A stretch of DNA of 46,720 bases from an uncultured Chlamydiae bacterium (GCA_902609415.1 CACLRR010000007.1:1-46720), one strand, 5' to 3'; shown: positions 26,246 through 34,839, counted from the stretch's first letter. The notes: a model not told the origin generated them from the sequence alone. Program-made: numbers and translations.

Positions 26246-27892
26246 ATGGATAAGGAGCTTGTCGTTACTAAATCAGGCCTTGAGTTGGTTGCTGATGCTT
26301 CATTAAATAAGGGGACTGCTTTTTCTGAAGAGGAGAGGAGTCTTTTTGAATTAGAAGGCTTACTGCCTTCTGCAGTATCAACAATTGAGAAACAGTATCA
26401 GAGAAGACTATTAGTATTTAATCGTTTGGAGGATCCACTACTTCGTTATGAATATCTAATGGATCTTGCAAGCCGTAATATGATTCTTTATTTTTATTTT
26501 ATTTCAAGAAATATTGAAGAGATCTTACCAGTTATATATACCCCCGGAGTTGCAATAGCTGCAATTGAGTATAGCAACTTATTTATTCGGACAAATGGAC
26601 TGTATGTAGGATTGAATAATGATCTAGAACGACTATGTTTAGGTAGGAATTTTAATGATATTAAGGTGATTGTTATTACAGATGGTGGAAGAGTTCTAGG
26701 GATTGGAGATCAGGGCGTTGGTGGAATGGCTATTTCTACCGGAAAGCTATCGCTATATTCTGCATGTGGACAGATTAATCCAAGGTTAACACTGCCTATA
26801 ATTATAGATGTAGGTACAAATAATATTAGATTACAGAATGATCCACTCTATTTAGGGAGAAGAGCTCCTAGACCTACAAAAGAAGAATATATTAAATTCA
26901 TGGATCAACTCATTGAACAGCTTAAAGGAGAGTGTCCTAATATGTTGTTACAATTTGAAGACTTTTCTAAGGACCATGCTGCCTTCTTTCTAGAGCGTTA
27001 TAGAAAGAAGATTTGTTGTTTTAATGATGATATCCAGGGGACAGCCGCAGTAGCATTGGCTACTACTTTAGCTGCCTGTCTTGCAAAAGGGACAAATATT
27101 AATGAAGAGATAATATGTTTTTATGGAGCAGGAACAGCGGCCATTGGTATTGCTAATCTAATGGTAACTTATATGATGCATGAGCTCAAAATGAAAAAGG
27201 AAGAAGCGCAAAATCGTATTATAATGATTGACAGAGGTGGTTTAGTTAATCGTGATGATTTTGAATATTCAAGAAGGGGATCTAAGCGTATAGGCTTAGT
27301 AGAAGCAATTGAGGAATATAAAGTCACTACTTTAATTGGAGTGTCAACACAACATAATGCTTTTAATAATCGTGTTGTTAAGGCTTTATGTAAGGTATCA
27401 CAAAATCCAACAATCCTACCACTATCAAATCCAGACACAAAATCAGAGGGTAATCCAAAGGACTTACTTAAGTATTCTAAAGGAAAAGCTCTTATAGCAA
27501 CAGGTTCTCCATTTCCACGCATTTTCAGAAGAGGAAAAGGGTTTAAGAAAGAATCCTTCACTATTTCTCAATGCAATAATGCTTATATTTTCCCAGCATT
27601 TGGATTAGCACATGTTGCAATGCAATTTACAGAAGTGACAGAAGAGATGTTTATCGTAGCTGCAAAAGCATTAAGCAGGGAGTCTCCGATTTACAAGGAT
27701 AAATCAAGCACCTATCTATTACCAATGATTAAAGATATTAAAAGCGTAATAAAGGTGATCGCAATTGAAATCAGTAAGTATGCCCTGCAAAACAACCTCT
27801 GTAAGAATAGAATTAAGAGCGTAGAGCAGCAAGTAGAAAAAAGCATGTGGGATCCTCAATATGTAAAGTATGTAAAGGGAACAACACAGTAG
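26246..27892 (+). CDS. NAD(P)-dependent malic enzyme
   Basis: Oxidative decarboxylation of malate to pyruvate. The 548-residue length equals that of SfcA/MaeA-type enzymes. Visible motifs are I-Y-T-P (97-100), G-I-G-D-Q-G-V-G-G with catalytic K167 in S-T-G-K-L, metal ligands in F-E-D-F (237-240) and N-D-D-I-Q-G-T (260-266), and the Rossmann glycines G-A-G-T-A-A-I-G (294-301). Cofactor preference (NAD or NADP) cannot be fixed by eye. It starts 5 bases after the HlyD-like gene, with GAAAGAG as a likely Shine-Dalgarno, so it may be read with that operon. Together with the SodiT-like carrier it would convert imported malate to pyruvate. Confidence 0.95.
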   Translation: MDKELVVTKSGLELVADASLNKGTAFSEEERSLFELEGLLPSAVSTIEKQYQRRLLVFNRLEDPLLRYEYLMDLASRNMILYFYFISRNIEEILPVIYTPGVAIAAIEYSNLFIRTNGLYVGLNNDLERLCLGRNFNDIKVIVITDGGRVLGIGDQGVGGMAISTGKLSLYSACGQINPRLTLPIIIDVGTNNIRLQNDPLYLGRRAPRPTKEEYIKFMDQLIEQLKGECPNMLLQFEDFSKDHAAFFLERYRKKICCFNDDIQGTAAVALATTLAACLAKGTNINEEIICFYGAGTAAIGIANLMVTYMMHELKMKKEEAQNRIIMIDRGGLVNRDDFEYSRRGSKRIGLVEAIEEYKVTTLIGVSTQHNAFNNRVVKALCKVSQNPTILPLSNPDTKSEGNPKDLLKYSKGKALIATGSPFPRIFRRGKGFKKESFTISQCNNAYIFPAFGLAHVAMQFTEVTEEMFIVAAKALSRESPIYKDKSSTYLLPMIKDIKSVIKVIAIEISKYALQNNLCKNRIKSVEQQVEKSMWDPQYVKYVKGTTQ

Positions 27893-27914
27893 TAAAAATT
27901 TTATTAAGATTTTC

Positions 27915-27943
27915 TTGAATTGATATTAAGATTGTGTTAAAAT
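27915..27943 (+). promoter_or_regulatory. Sigma-70-type promoter abutting the start codon
   Basis: TTGAAT (27915-27920), 17 bases, TAAAAT (27938-27943), then 6 bases to the ATG at 27950. No Shine-Dalgarno lies before this ATG. A leaderless transcript is predicted. Confidence 0.55.
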
Positions 27944-27949
27944 GCTGAC

Positions 27950-28501
27950 ATGAACGAAAACCCTTATTCCCTAGCTATTTTTGCATCAAAAGTCACAATG
28001 TGTAGTAAGGCTAGAATATCACTGCTTCTAAAGGAGATGTCGTTGAAAAGGTCTCCATTTAGGATAAAGTCTTCTAGGCAATCCTTACATTTTGTTAGGA
28101 ATACCTTACGAGCTCCCTCGTTTACAACAAAAATACAGAAGAGTACTGGACCTAGCATCACCCTTTCGAGGGTTGAAAATAACATCTCCAAAAATACCTT
28201 TAAAATTTCTCAGGAGCAGGATTTGCACCTTTTAGATCTTAGAAAAATTTTTAATGCAGGAAAGCTTAGGGAACGTGCTGTTAAGCATCTTTCCTTAAAT
28301 CAGATCATCTTTCTAAGGAATTATCTTCAGCTTTGTATTAAACTTCTTGAGAAACGATCTTCTTCATTTTATCAAAAGACATCAATTTCGTTACTAGAAG
28401 CACCATCTAAGAATTCACAACAAAATGACCAATGGAATAGTGACGAATTAAAAAAATTTAGACACTTTAGAGATGTCACAGGATCTACCTGTTCAATGTA
28501 A
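27950..28501 (+). CDS. Hypothetical basic protein, 183 aa
   Basis: Not recognised. The N-terminal 80 residues are strongly basic and Ser/Thr-rich without a signal peptide, followed by helical segments at about 93-140 (L-L-D-L-R-K-I-F and I-I-F-L-R-N-Y-L) and a polar tail. The ATG at 27950 is placed by the promoter rather than by a Shine-Dalgarno. A basic disordered N-terminus is seen in type III effectors and in nucleic-acid binders, and neither can be decided here. Confidence 0.6.
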   Translation: MNENPYSLAIFASKVTMCSKARISLLLKEMSLKRSPFRIKSSRQSLHFVRNTLRAPSFTTKIQKSTGPSITLSRVENNISKNTFKISQEQDLHLLDLRKIFNAGKLRERAVKHLSLNQIIFLRNYLQLCIKLLEKRSSSFYQKTSISLLEAPSKNSQQNDQWNSDELKKFRHFRDVTGSTCSM

Positions 28502-28837
28502 TATTTTAATGGGCTCACATCATTACAATAAATTAATACTATTCCATAATTGTAACTATATTATTGATGAAAGGCCGATTTCATCGCAATTGCTGGTGAG
28601 TTCTGATGTTAGGAGGTATAGATGTTTATGATGGTGATCGGTCCACTATAACGCTGGACTTAGGTCCGATGTCACCACAACTTTCTTTAATTTTGGAAGT
28701 GGCTTGCTACTGCTTACTTGCAAATTAGCTCCTGCTCTCGAGTATATAAGAACCTAAGTGTGAGGTAACTAATTATTGATCTTTAGTGTTGATTTAGATT
28801 TCTTTCGTTTGTGAGGGAGTTGTTACATTAGTTAATT
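28502..28837. other. Intergenic stretch, possible gene debris
   Basis: About 335 bases with no supported gene. A 40-codon plus-strand frame (28606-28728) has a protein-like look but no start signal. No tRNA, terminator or repeat was recognised. Confidence 0.4.
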
Positions 28838-29308
28838 TTATATTCCTTTTTCAATGCTTATCATTGGAACGACACCCACAAGATTGCAGTCTATAGCTAT
28901 TTGATTCATAAAATTAAATAGTGTATGAACTTTTTCTAGCTCTTGCATAAGCGATTTTCTCTTAATACCTAAACGTTCAAAGATATTTCTTTTTTGTGTA
29001 GCATCTTCTATATGGAGTTGAGTAAATTGTATTTGTATCGCATCTACGATTGCATTTCTTTTTTGTTCATACTTATCTACCATTTCTGAATATAGGGTTA
29101 AGTAATGAAGAGCAAAGGGTGTGTATCTGTACTCCTTGTTACTTCTAGTCTTAATTTCTAGAATTCTTTCTTGAAGGCTATCAGTTTCTATAATAGCGGG
29201 TAACCTAAGGGAGCGATCTCTTAAATCTCTAAAATGCTTCCTGTGGTACTCAAGAGGCGTTAATTTTACTTTAGGTAGGTGTAGTAATTGTCTAGATGCG
29301 GCTTCCAT
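28838..29308 (-). CDS. Hypothetical helical protein, 156 aa
   Basis: Not recognised. Mostly helical and charged. The N-terminal third carries basic clusters (H-R-K-H-F-R-D-L-R-D-R), the middle is E/R/K-rich, and the C-terminus is hydrophobic with N-L-V-G-V-V-P-M-I-S-I. No signal peptide, although a short hydrophobic C-terminal strand is present. It lies on the same strand as, and 64 bases downstream of, a 105-aa protein that shares its pattern; see the finding. Confidence 0.65.
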   Translation of the reverse strand: MEAASRQLLHLPKVKLTPLEYHRKHFRDLRDRSLRLPAIIETDSLQERILEIKTRSNKEYRYTPFALHYLTLYSEMVDKYEQKRNAIVDAIQIQFTQLHIEDATQKRNIFERLGIKRKSLMQELEKVHTLFNFMNQIAIDCNLVGVVPMISIEKGI

Positions 29309-29372
29309 TTTAGAATTTTCCTATCTTTTCTTCATTTATATATTAAGATTGGATAAACGACAATTATTTATT

Positions 29373-29690
29373 TTAATTTTTCTCTTGCTTGATCGCAATA
29401 GCGACTAAATTAGATCCAGGCTTAGCTAAGCTTTCAAATATTTTTTTGAAAAGATTGTATTCATTTATTAAATTTATAACTTGGCTAGTAACTTTACTTT
29501 TTTTATGAGTTTTCGTGGTTTCTTTTAATACTGAGAGTAGTTGCTGACGTTTTCTATTATAATCTTTTACAGAGCATATAAACCTATGCATCTGTGCGTT
29601 ATATATGCCCTTTTCCTTTACATTTTTGAAACCATAAGCAAGAACTGAGGTCTCTTGTTCTATATCGGTTATTGCTCGACTTATATACAT
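29373..29690 (-). CDS. Hypothetical helical protein, 105 aa
   Basis: Not recognised. ATG at 29690 follows GGAGGCAAT, a strong Shine-Dalgarno, so the gene is real. The middle reads K-D-Y-N-R-K-R-Q-Q-L and the end N-L-V-A-I-A-I-K-Q, both echoing the 156-aa neighbour at matching relative positions. No membrane segment. Confidence 0.65.
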   Translation of the reverse strand: MYISRAITDIEQETSVLAYGFKNVKEKGIYNAQMHRFICSVKDYNRKRQQLLSVLKETTKTHKKSKVTSQVINLINEYNLFKKIFESLAKPGSNLVAIAIKQEKN

Positions 29691-29831
29691 ATTGCCTCCA
29701 TTATTATGACATCTATTATATCGTAAAATTCACAAATTATCAACATTAAATTTTAATATATTATTTTATAAAAAATGAACTATTTAATTCCATTTTAATA
29801 TATAATTAGAGATGATTAAAATGAGTTTGTT

Positions 29832-30524
29832 ATGTCTTTAAGTAGTGTTTCAAGTGTGAGTGAATTACAGAGACTACCAAATATAGGGAGCATAACTAAA
29901 AATATTGCTTTCAGCGTTTTATATGCTGTAGTTCAGCCAGTTAGACTTTTTGTTCTTTTTATCAGTAGTTTTGTAACTAAGAGTGATACTTTTAGGTCTA
30001 ATATAAGTTATATATTGAAAACTCATAAAGAGAATCCTAAGGAAATGCGAAATCAACTGATGATCCTCATATCGTCTGAAATAAAATATCATTATACAGA
30101 AGCCAAGCAACTCCACTTTCTATACTCAATGCTAGCACTTCCTAATTTTGAAAATCACATCGAACAATGGCTGAAGGGTGCTACAATTAAATTCAAACAA
30201 GGTAATGAGCTGCTAGAGCGTATTGAGAACCAGGGAATAGAATTAGAAAAGCGTTTTTCTTCACATGAATATAACAATGATTTTTGTTGGAGAGTGTCTG
30301 ATTCGGGGAAGAGATTAGGAGAGGTTCTTATTTGGTTGGACAATGATGATAATTTACTTACTCAGTTAGAGGCTCATAGTTTTGGCGTTAATATCCTAGA
30401 AACTATTTTGCATGCAATTGATTATCTAAGGTATAGAGCAGTAGATTATAATGTTGGTCCGTTTGGTACCTCACCACACATTGAGAGGTGTTGTCCTCTA
30501 GAATATGTGGCGCTTAGGGCTTAG
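29832..30524 (+). CDS. Hypothetical membrane-associated protein, 230 aa
   Basis: Not recognised. A Ser-rich N-terminus (1-12) precedes one long hydrophobic stretch at about 25-50 (I-A-F-S-V-L-Y-A-V-V-Q-P and L-F-V-L-F-I-S-S-F-V) that could form a hairpin. The rest is soluble and helical with a Cys-Cys pair near 219-220. It is followed by a strong terminator. This layout, a hydrophobic bilobe near the N-terminus, fits an inclusion-membrane-type protein, but no secretion signal can be proved. Confidence 0.7.
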   Translation: MSLSSVSSVSELQRLPNIGSITKNIAFSVLYAVVQPVRLFVLFISSFVTKSDTFRSNISYILKTHKENPKEMRNQLMILISSEIKYHYTEAKQLHFLYSMLALPNFENHIEQWLKGATIKFKQGNELLERIENQGIELEKRFSSHEYNNDFCWRVSDSGKRLGEVLIWLDNDDNLLTQLEAHSFGVNILETILHAIDYLRYRAVDYNVGPFGTSPHIERCCPLEYVALRA

Positions 30525-30550
30525 TTTATTTTTTCCTAGAAATAGGATGG

Positions 30551-30592
30551 ATAAAGCCTACAAGAATCCGCCCTTTTACTTGTAGGCTTTAT
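30551..30592 (+). terminator. Rho-independent terminator
   Basis: A perfect 14-base stem (30551-30564 and 30579-30592, ATAAAGCCTACAAG paired with its complement), a 14-base loop, then a T-rich run. It ends the 29832 gene. Confidence 0.88.
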
Positions 30593-30620
30593 TTTTATTT
30601 TGTATAAGAAGAAGAAAGAG

Positions 30621-30983
30621 ATGGTTGAGATGATGCTTATACTTCTTCGTGCAGTAATTGTAATGCTTCTTACACTTACAATTGTATATAATGTTCCTGG
30701 ATTTGAGGTGCATAATCATTATGAGCTTTTTTTCTTCACTTTATTAGTGGCGTTGCTTAATGCTTTTGTGCGCCCGATTGTTGTTTTATTAACTTTACCT
30801 ATTACAATTCTTACACTTGGACTTTTTACCTTTGTGATAAATATGGTGCTGTTTTATTTGGCAGTCTTCTTTTCATATGGGGTACATATTCATAGATTTA
30901 TTGACCTTGTTTGGGGAGCGATAGTAATATGGATATCAGGATTGTTAACTAATAGGTTTATTTGGAAGAAGGATCTGTTATAA
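30621..30983 (+). CDS. Phage holin family IV-type membrane protein
   Basis: A 120-residue inner-membrane protein with four hydrophobic segments. The motif N-A-F-V-R-P-I-V-V-L-L-T-L-P-I-T with L-T-L-G-L-F next to it and F-V-I-N match PF04020 (superfamily IV 4-TMS holins). Despite the name, most bacterial members are not phage-linked and their function is unknown. Start chosen at ATG 30621, after AAGAAAGAG; other in-frame ATGs lie 9 and 12 bases on. The following gene begins 32 bases after the stop through a hairpin that covers the gap. Confidence 0.85.
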   Translation: MVEMMLILLRAVIVMLLTLTIVYNVPGFEVHNHYELFFFTLLVALLNAFVRPIVVLLTLPITILTLGLFTFVINMVLFYLAVFFSYGVHIHRFIDLVWGAIVIWISGLLTNRFIWKKDLL

Positions 30984-31015
30984 TAAACTAATTAATTTAA
31001 TAAATTAGTTTATTA
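30981..31015. repeat. Perfect inverted repeat between stop and start codons
   Basis: Arms TAATAAACTAATT (30981-30993) and its exact complement AATTAGTTTATTA (31003-31015) flank a 9-base loop. The left arm begins with the TAA of the upstream gene and the right arm abuts the ATG of the GH5 gene, so no Shine-Dalgarno fits between. A U-tract is absent. It may be an operator, an RNA hairpin that blocks or guides initiation, or an A/T-only terminator. Confidence 0.75.
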
Positions 31016-32959
31016 ATGGAAATTCACAAGTTTTATATTACAGATATTACTAAAAAAACTATTCCTGATCTTGTAAAAGAGAGGCAGAAAATAGAAGAAA
31101 CTATTCACTCTAAGGGTGATAGGTTTTATCTTCAGTCAGGAAGAGAGATTATATTTAATGGTGTCAATATTCAAGCAAAGTCACCTCAAGCTAAAAAAAT
31201 CTCTTCACGTTTTAAGGAACCCGCTTTAATAAATGAAGAGATCTCTTTTGTAAATAGTCCTTTTACTTTAGAGGAGGCAGCAGAACATTTTGCAAGATTA
31301 AAATTTTGTGGAAAAAATTGTGTACGTTTTGCTGTTGTATGGGAAGCTATTGAGCCTGTTAAGAGAGGGGATTTTGATGAAGATTATCTTACCTATATGC
31401 ACGATTTTGTTTCTCTTGCATCTGAGTATGGGCTTTATGTTATTCTTGATATTCATCAGGATGTTTGGTCTAGGTTTTCAGGGGGGTGTGGAGCTCCGAG
31501 ATGGACTTTTGATGCTGTAGGTATGAGTGTAGAGCACTTTAATGAGGCAGGGGCTGCCCATTTATACTCTGAAGAGAGCAATCTAGGAAATCTTGTTTGG
31601 ATTACTGGGGAGGCTAAGTTTGCTGCGGCTACGATGTTTACCCTTTTTTTTGGAGGTAGACATTTAGCTCCAAAGACAAAGTTAGAAGGAGTAAATATTC
31701 AGGATTATCTTCAGGAGAGTTATTTTAGGGTTATAAAAGTGCTTCTTCAAAGACTTAGTGGATTAAAGAACTTTTTTGCAATTGAGATTATGAATGAGCC
31801 TAGTAATGGCTGGATTGAGCATCACACGAGTGCTAACCCCTCAGTTGTAAACCTTGGTTTTCAGCCAACCATTGAGAAATCCATCTTTTTAGCCTCAGGT
31901 CATGCGCAGATGGTGCCTTATTGGGAAAAGAAGCCTTTTGGATTTAAATGTGTAGGAAGCCGTGTCCTTAACTCTACGGGGAAGAGAGTGTGGAAGGATC
32001 GTTGTGTTTGGGAGGAAAATGAGGTGTGGAAGAGCGTGGATGGAAAGCCTGTTATCATTAAAAAGAATCATTTTACTCATGTTAATGGAAAGAGGGTTCA
32101 GTTTGAAAGGGATTTTTATCTTCCATTTCTTGAAAAGGCGTATAAAGTGGTAAGAGCAATTGATCAAAATGTGTTCATTTTTATTGAAAATAGAGTAGGA
32201 AAAGCGGCCCCTAAACTTCCAACTAAAAATAAGCATCATATTGTATTTAGTTTTCATTGGTATGATGCTTTAATGATGGTTTTTAGACGTTTTGTACCTA
32301 TACTTGCCATTGATATGCTAAAAAAGAGACTGGTTATTGGAAATAAGAAAAGAATCCACAACTCACTTTCTAAACAGATATCTAAACTAAAGAATAGAGG
32401 TAAAAAACACCTAGGAAAGTATCCTACTTTTTTATCTGAATTTGGTCTTCTTTTTTCTTTTGCTAATAAGCGCTATTATTTTAGTGATGAAAATAGTACG
32501 GCAGTAAAGGCATTGGATAGGTCATATCGTGCTATTGAGGAAAATGTACTCTCGAGTTGCTTGTGGAATTATAACCCTCACAATACAATTATGAAAGGGG
32601 ATTATTGGAATGGTGAGGACTTTTCTATCTTCTCGTATGATTTAGTTCATAATGCAAATAATGTGTTAGAGGGGATTAAGGCAAAGGAGGCATTTATCCG
32701 GCCATCTCTTCAGAAAATTACAGGAAAACTAATTTCTGTTAGCTTTACTCCATTTCTAAAGAGATTTAAATGTCAGTGGGAAACTAATTCGATTTCAGAA
32801 CCAACAGAGATTTTTTTACCCCAGATACAATATCCAAAAGGATTTAAAGTAGTTGTGGACAAGGGGGAATTATTTTATAGGAGAAATGAGCAGAAATTGC
32901 TCGTTTACAGTAAGATGCGACATTCTAAAGTAAGCCTTTTAATTGAACCTTTATCTTAG
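31016..32959 (+). CDS. GH5 endoglycoceramidase / sterylglucosidase-like glycosidase
   Basis: A 647-residue TIM-barrel glycosidase. I-L-D-I-H-Q-D-V-W-S-R-F (143-154) followed by G-G-C-G-A-P-R-W-T, the acid/base E261 in M-N-E-P (259-262), the nucleophile E475 in S-E-F-G, and W-N-Y-N-P then G-D-Y-W-N-G-E-D-F-S-I-F-S (528-540) match the fungal and bacterial glucosylceramidase and sterylglucosidase group of GH5. Substrates in that group are glucosylceramide and steryl beta-glucosides, which are host lipids rather than bacterial ones. No signal peptide is seen, and the C-terminal 90 residues form a beta-rich domain. The ATG at 31016 directly follows a hairpin. Exact substrate is inference. Confidence 0.85.
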   Translation: MEIHKFYITDITKKTIPDLVKERQKIEETIHSKGDRFYLQSGREIIFNGVNIQAKSPQAKKISSRFKEPALINEEISFVNSPFTLEEAAEHFARLKFCGKNCVRFAVVWEAIEPVKRGDFDEDYLTYMHDFVSLASEYGLYVILDIHQDVWSRFSGGCGAPRWTFDAVGMSVEHFNEAGAAHLYSEESNLGNLVWITGEAKFAAATMFTLFFGGRHLAPKTKLEGVNIQDYLQESYFRVIKVLLQRLSGLKNFFAIEIMNEPSNGWIEHHTSANPSVVNLGFQPTIEKSIFLASGHAQMVPYWEKKPFGFKCVGSRVLNSTGKRVWKDRCVWEENEVWKSVDGKPVIIKKNHFTHVNGKRVQFERDFYLPFLEKAYKVVRAIDQNVFIFIENRVGKAAPKLPTKNKHHIVFSFHWYDALMMVFRRFVPILAIDMLKKRLVIGNKKRIHNSLSKQISKLKNRGKKHLGKYPTFLSEFGLLFSFANKRYYFSDENSTAVKALDRSYRAIEENVLSSCLWNYNPHNTIMKGDYWNGEDFSIFSYDLVHNANNVLEGIKAKEAFIRPSLQKITGKLISVSFTPFLKRFKCQWETNSISEPTEIFLPQIQYPKGFKVVVDKGELFYRRNEQKLLVYSKMRHSKVSLLIEPLS

Positions 32960-33046
32960 AAAATAAAAATCTGTTTTTACACATGGACAATATAAAAAAT
33001 ATTTGATAATCTGATAAAGATTTCTTAAATATTACGGAGGAAAAGT

Positions 33047-33589
33047 ATGCAACGTACTCTTGAAATTGCATCTAAAGCACCAGAGTTCTCACTACTAGGA
33101 ACAGATGGTTTGATACACACTTTGCGTGAATATCACTCTCATCGAGCTGTTCTTCTTTTCTTTGTCACTAATACTTCTTATTATGCATTAGCTACAAATA
33201 GCCATGTTATTGAGCTTTATAATGAATATTATACCAAAGGTATTGCCTTCATTGCTATTAATGCTCAGAAAGGCGAATCCTTAAAGGAAATGGATGCAAT
33301 GAAAAAAAGAGAGAATCTACCTTGGGACTACCTCTATGATCGAACAGCTAATGTAATCTCAAATTATGGTGTTACCACAACCCCTCACTATATGGTTTTA
33401 AATCATAACCGTAATCTTGTATATAGTGGAAGGGCCCTAGAGAATCCCCTGTATCCAGAAAGAAGTACGTCATTTGAACTTAAGGATGCTCTTGAGGATA
33501 TAGTAGCATCTAGGCCTGTAAGAACACCCTTAAAAGACCCTATAGGTACTTTAATAGAACAAGAAGTAGCAGAAACGGCCCTGGTCTAG
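33047..33589 (+). CDS. Redoxin-fold protein lacking all cysteines
   Basis: A 180-residue thioredoxin-fold protein of the AhpC/TSA-like redoxin branch. A-P-E-F-S-L-L-G-T-D-G (11-21), F-I-A-I-N-A (about 68-73), L-Y-D-R-T-A-N-V-I-S-N-Y-G-V (96-109) and T-T-P-H-Y-M-V-L fit the family. The active site, normally C-N-H-C, reads T-N-T-S (41-44), and the C-terminal G-C-S reads G-T-L (167-169). There is no cysteine in the entire protein, so it cannot carry redox chemistry. The Shine-Dalgarno GGAGG is strong and the frame is undamaged, so it is expressed and probably acts as a scaffold or binding protein. Confidence 0.88.
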   Translation: MQRTLEIASKAPEFSLLGTDGLIHTLREYHSHRAVLLFFVTNTSYYALATNSHVIELYNEYYTKGIAFIAINAQKGESLKEMDAMKKRENLPWDYLYDRTANVISNYGVTTTPHYMVLNHNRNLVYSGRALENPLYPERSTSFELKDALEDIVASRPVRTPLKDPIGTLIEQEVAETALV

Positions 33590-33687
33590 AAATTGGAATT
33601 GGATTTTTTTGGCTGTAAAAGAGTGTGGAACCTAGGCCTGGATTTTCATGAGATGCTGGTAGGGAGGTTAAGCAAAAGGCTAGGCTT

Positions 33688-34833
33688 TTAAGGGAGGGCT
33701 GTCTGTTTTTTAATTTCTACAGGCTTTATAGACCTTGTAAGTATCATCACCTTTCTAATGATGTTATATAGAGCGTTTGGCAAGAAGTTATACAAGAAGT
33801 CTAGGATCTTTGCAAATAGACTTTTGGAAAACGTTTTTTCAGGCTTATTAGGCAGCTCCTTACCCGTAGCAAATTCCCAGAAAGAGGTAGAAAAATCTGA
33901 GCAGGTTCCGCCTACTCTATATAAAAGGTGGTGGTATTTATTTATAATCATTTCCCATTCATCGTCACTTACATTTTCTGGCTTTTCACCATTGTGATGT
34001 TGAAGAGTTTTTGCTGCTTCAATTAGGCGTAGGAGGTCTTGTCCTTTTCTCTCATTAAATTTAAAGGACACACTACCTACATCCTTTCCATCTTTAGGAA
34101 GGTATGCCATAAAATCTGGGTTTAGTAGTCTTCCAGATAGGTTGTATCCAATCACATATTCCTCTTCATTGACAACTAGTGAAAGATAGCTATGGCCAAA
34201 AAGAGAGCCTCCTGCTGGATTCCATCCCCAAGGGTGAACGTTAATGTGCGTTATGGAGTCAGGTTCTCCTATAGCTTTTTGTATTGGTCGCAGATATTCC
34301 CAGTTTTTAGGGTCATATTCCTCAATACCATCTACTAGCACCTCACAGCCCTTAAGCTTCATCGTTCTGGGATCATATTTCATGGCACTCATTTCTTTGG
34401 AAACCCTTGTGGCAGTTCGCGTTGTTGGGTCAAATATAGCGCAGGGAAACTTTAGGTCTTCTCTAACGTATTTTATCCGTACACCGCTTTTTTTATGAGC
34501 TTCAGTTAATTTGTGGTGTAAATGATTGGCCTTTATAAACCTAACCTGGTCTGGTCGTTGAGCTAAATGAAAAAAGGGGAGGTCTAGCCTATGAGCAACT
34601 TGATCTACTTCAAGTAATTTATTGATACGCGTTATTTGGCGTTTTAAGGTTGAGCCTAAAAAAAAGAATTTACTTGCTCTCTGTGACCAATCCTTTGCTT
34701 GTTGCAATGTTTTTGAGTGAAGGGTATTATAGGTAGCCTCAGTCACCTTTGTATCCAATAGTTCATCAAGTCGTGCTTGTATCGCTATCGCATGGCTATA
34801 AAGTAATCGTCTAGAAGCTAAAATATTTGTCAT
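33688..34833 (-). CDS. Candidate permuted NlpC/P60-like hydrolase, 381 aa
   Basis: Not a clear family member by eye. Residues 1-110 are helical, with basic patches. Residues 195-330 resemble a circularly permuted NlpC/P60 or LRAT-like fold: the His is in G-H-S-Y-L-S-L (H214, start of a strand), and the Cys is in G-G-T-C-S-D-F-S (C311, N-terminus of a helix). This is the His-before-Cys order typical of the permuted group. H-P-W-G-W-N-P just upstream is unusual. Members include peptidases, amidases and acyltransferases, some acting on host proteins or lipids. No signal peptide. A tail of about 40 residues is hydrophobic and basic. The start at 34833 is set by an adjacent promoter. Confidence 0.6.
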   Translation of the reverse strand: MTNILASRRLLYSHAIAIQARLDELLDTKVTEATYNTLHSKTLQQAKDWSQRASKFFFLGSTLKRQITRINKLLEVDQVAHRLDLPFFHLAQRPDQVRFIKANHLHHKLTEAHKKSGVRIKYVREDLKFPCAIFDPTTRTATRVSKEMSAMKYDPRTMKLKGCEVLVDGIEEYDPKNWEYLRPIQKAIGEPDSITHINVHPWGWNPAGGSLFGHSYLSLVVNEEEYVIGYNLSGRLLNPDFMAYLPKDGKDVGSVSFKFNERKGQDLLRLIEAAKTLQHHNGEKPENVSDDEWEMIINKYHHLLYRVGGTCSDFSTSFWEFATGKELPNKPEKTFSKSLFAKILDFLYNFLPNALYNIIRKVMILTRSIKPVEIKKQTALP

Positions 34834-34839
34834 GCTTTA

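Noticed and set aside
28606-28728. 40-codon plus-strand frame with a protein-like look
   Set aside because: Too short, no start signal, and no second copy or homologue could be recognised.
30621-30983. Holin-family IV protein as evidence of a prophage
   Set aside because: Family members are widespread in bacteria without phages, and no phage genes are near.
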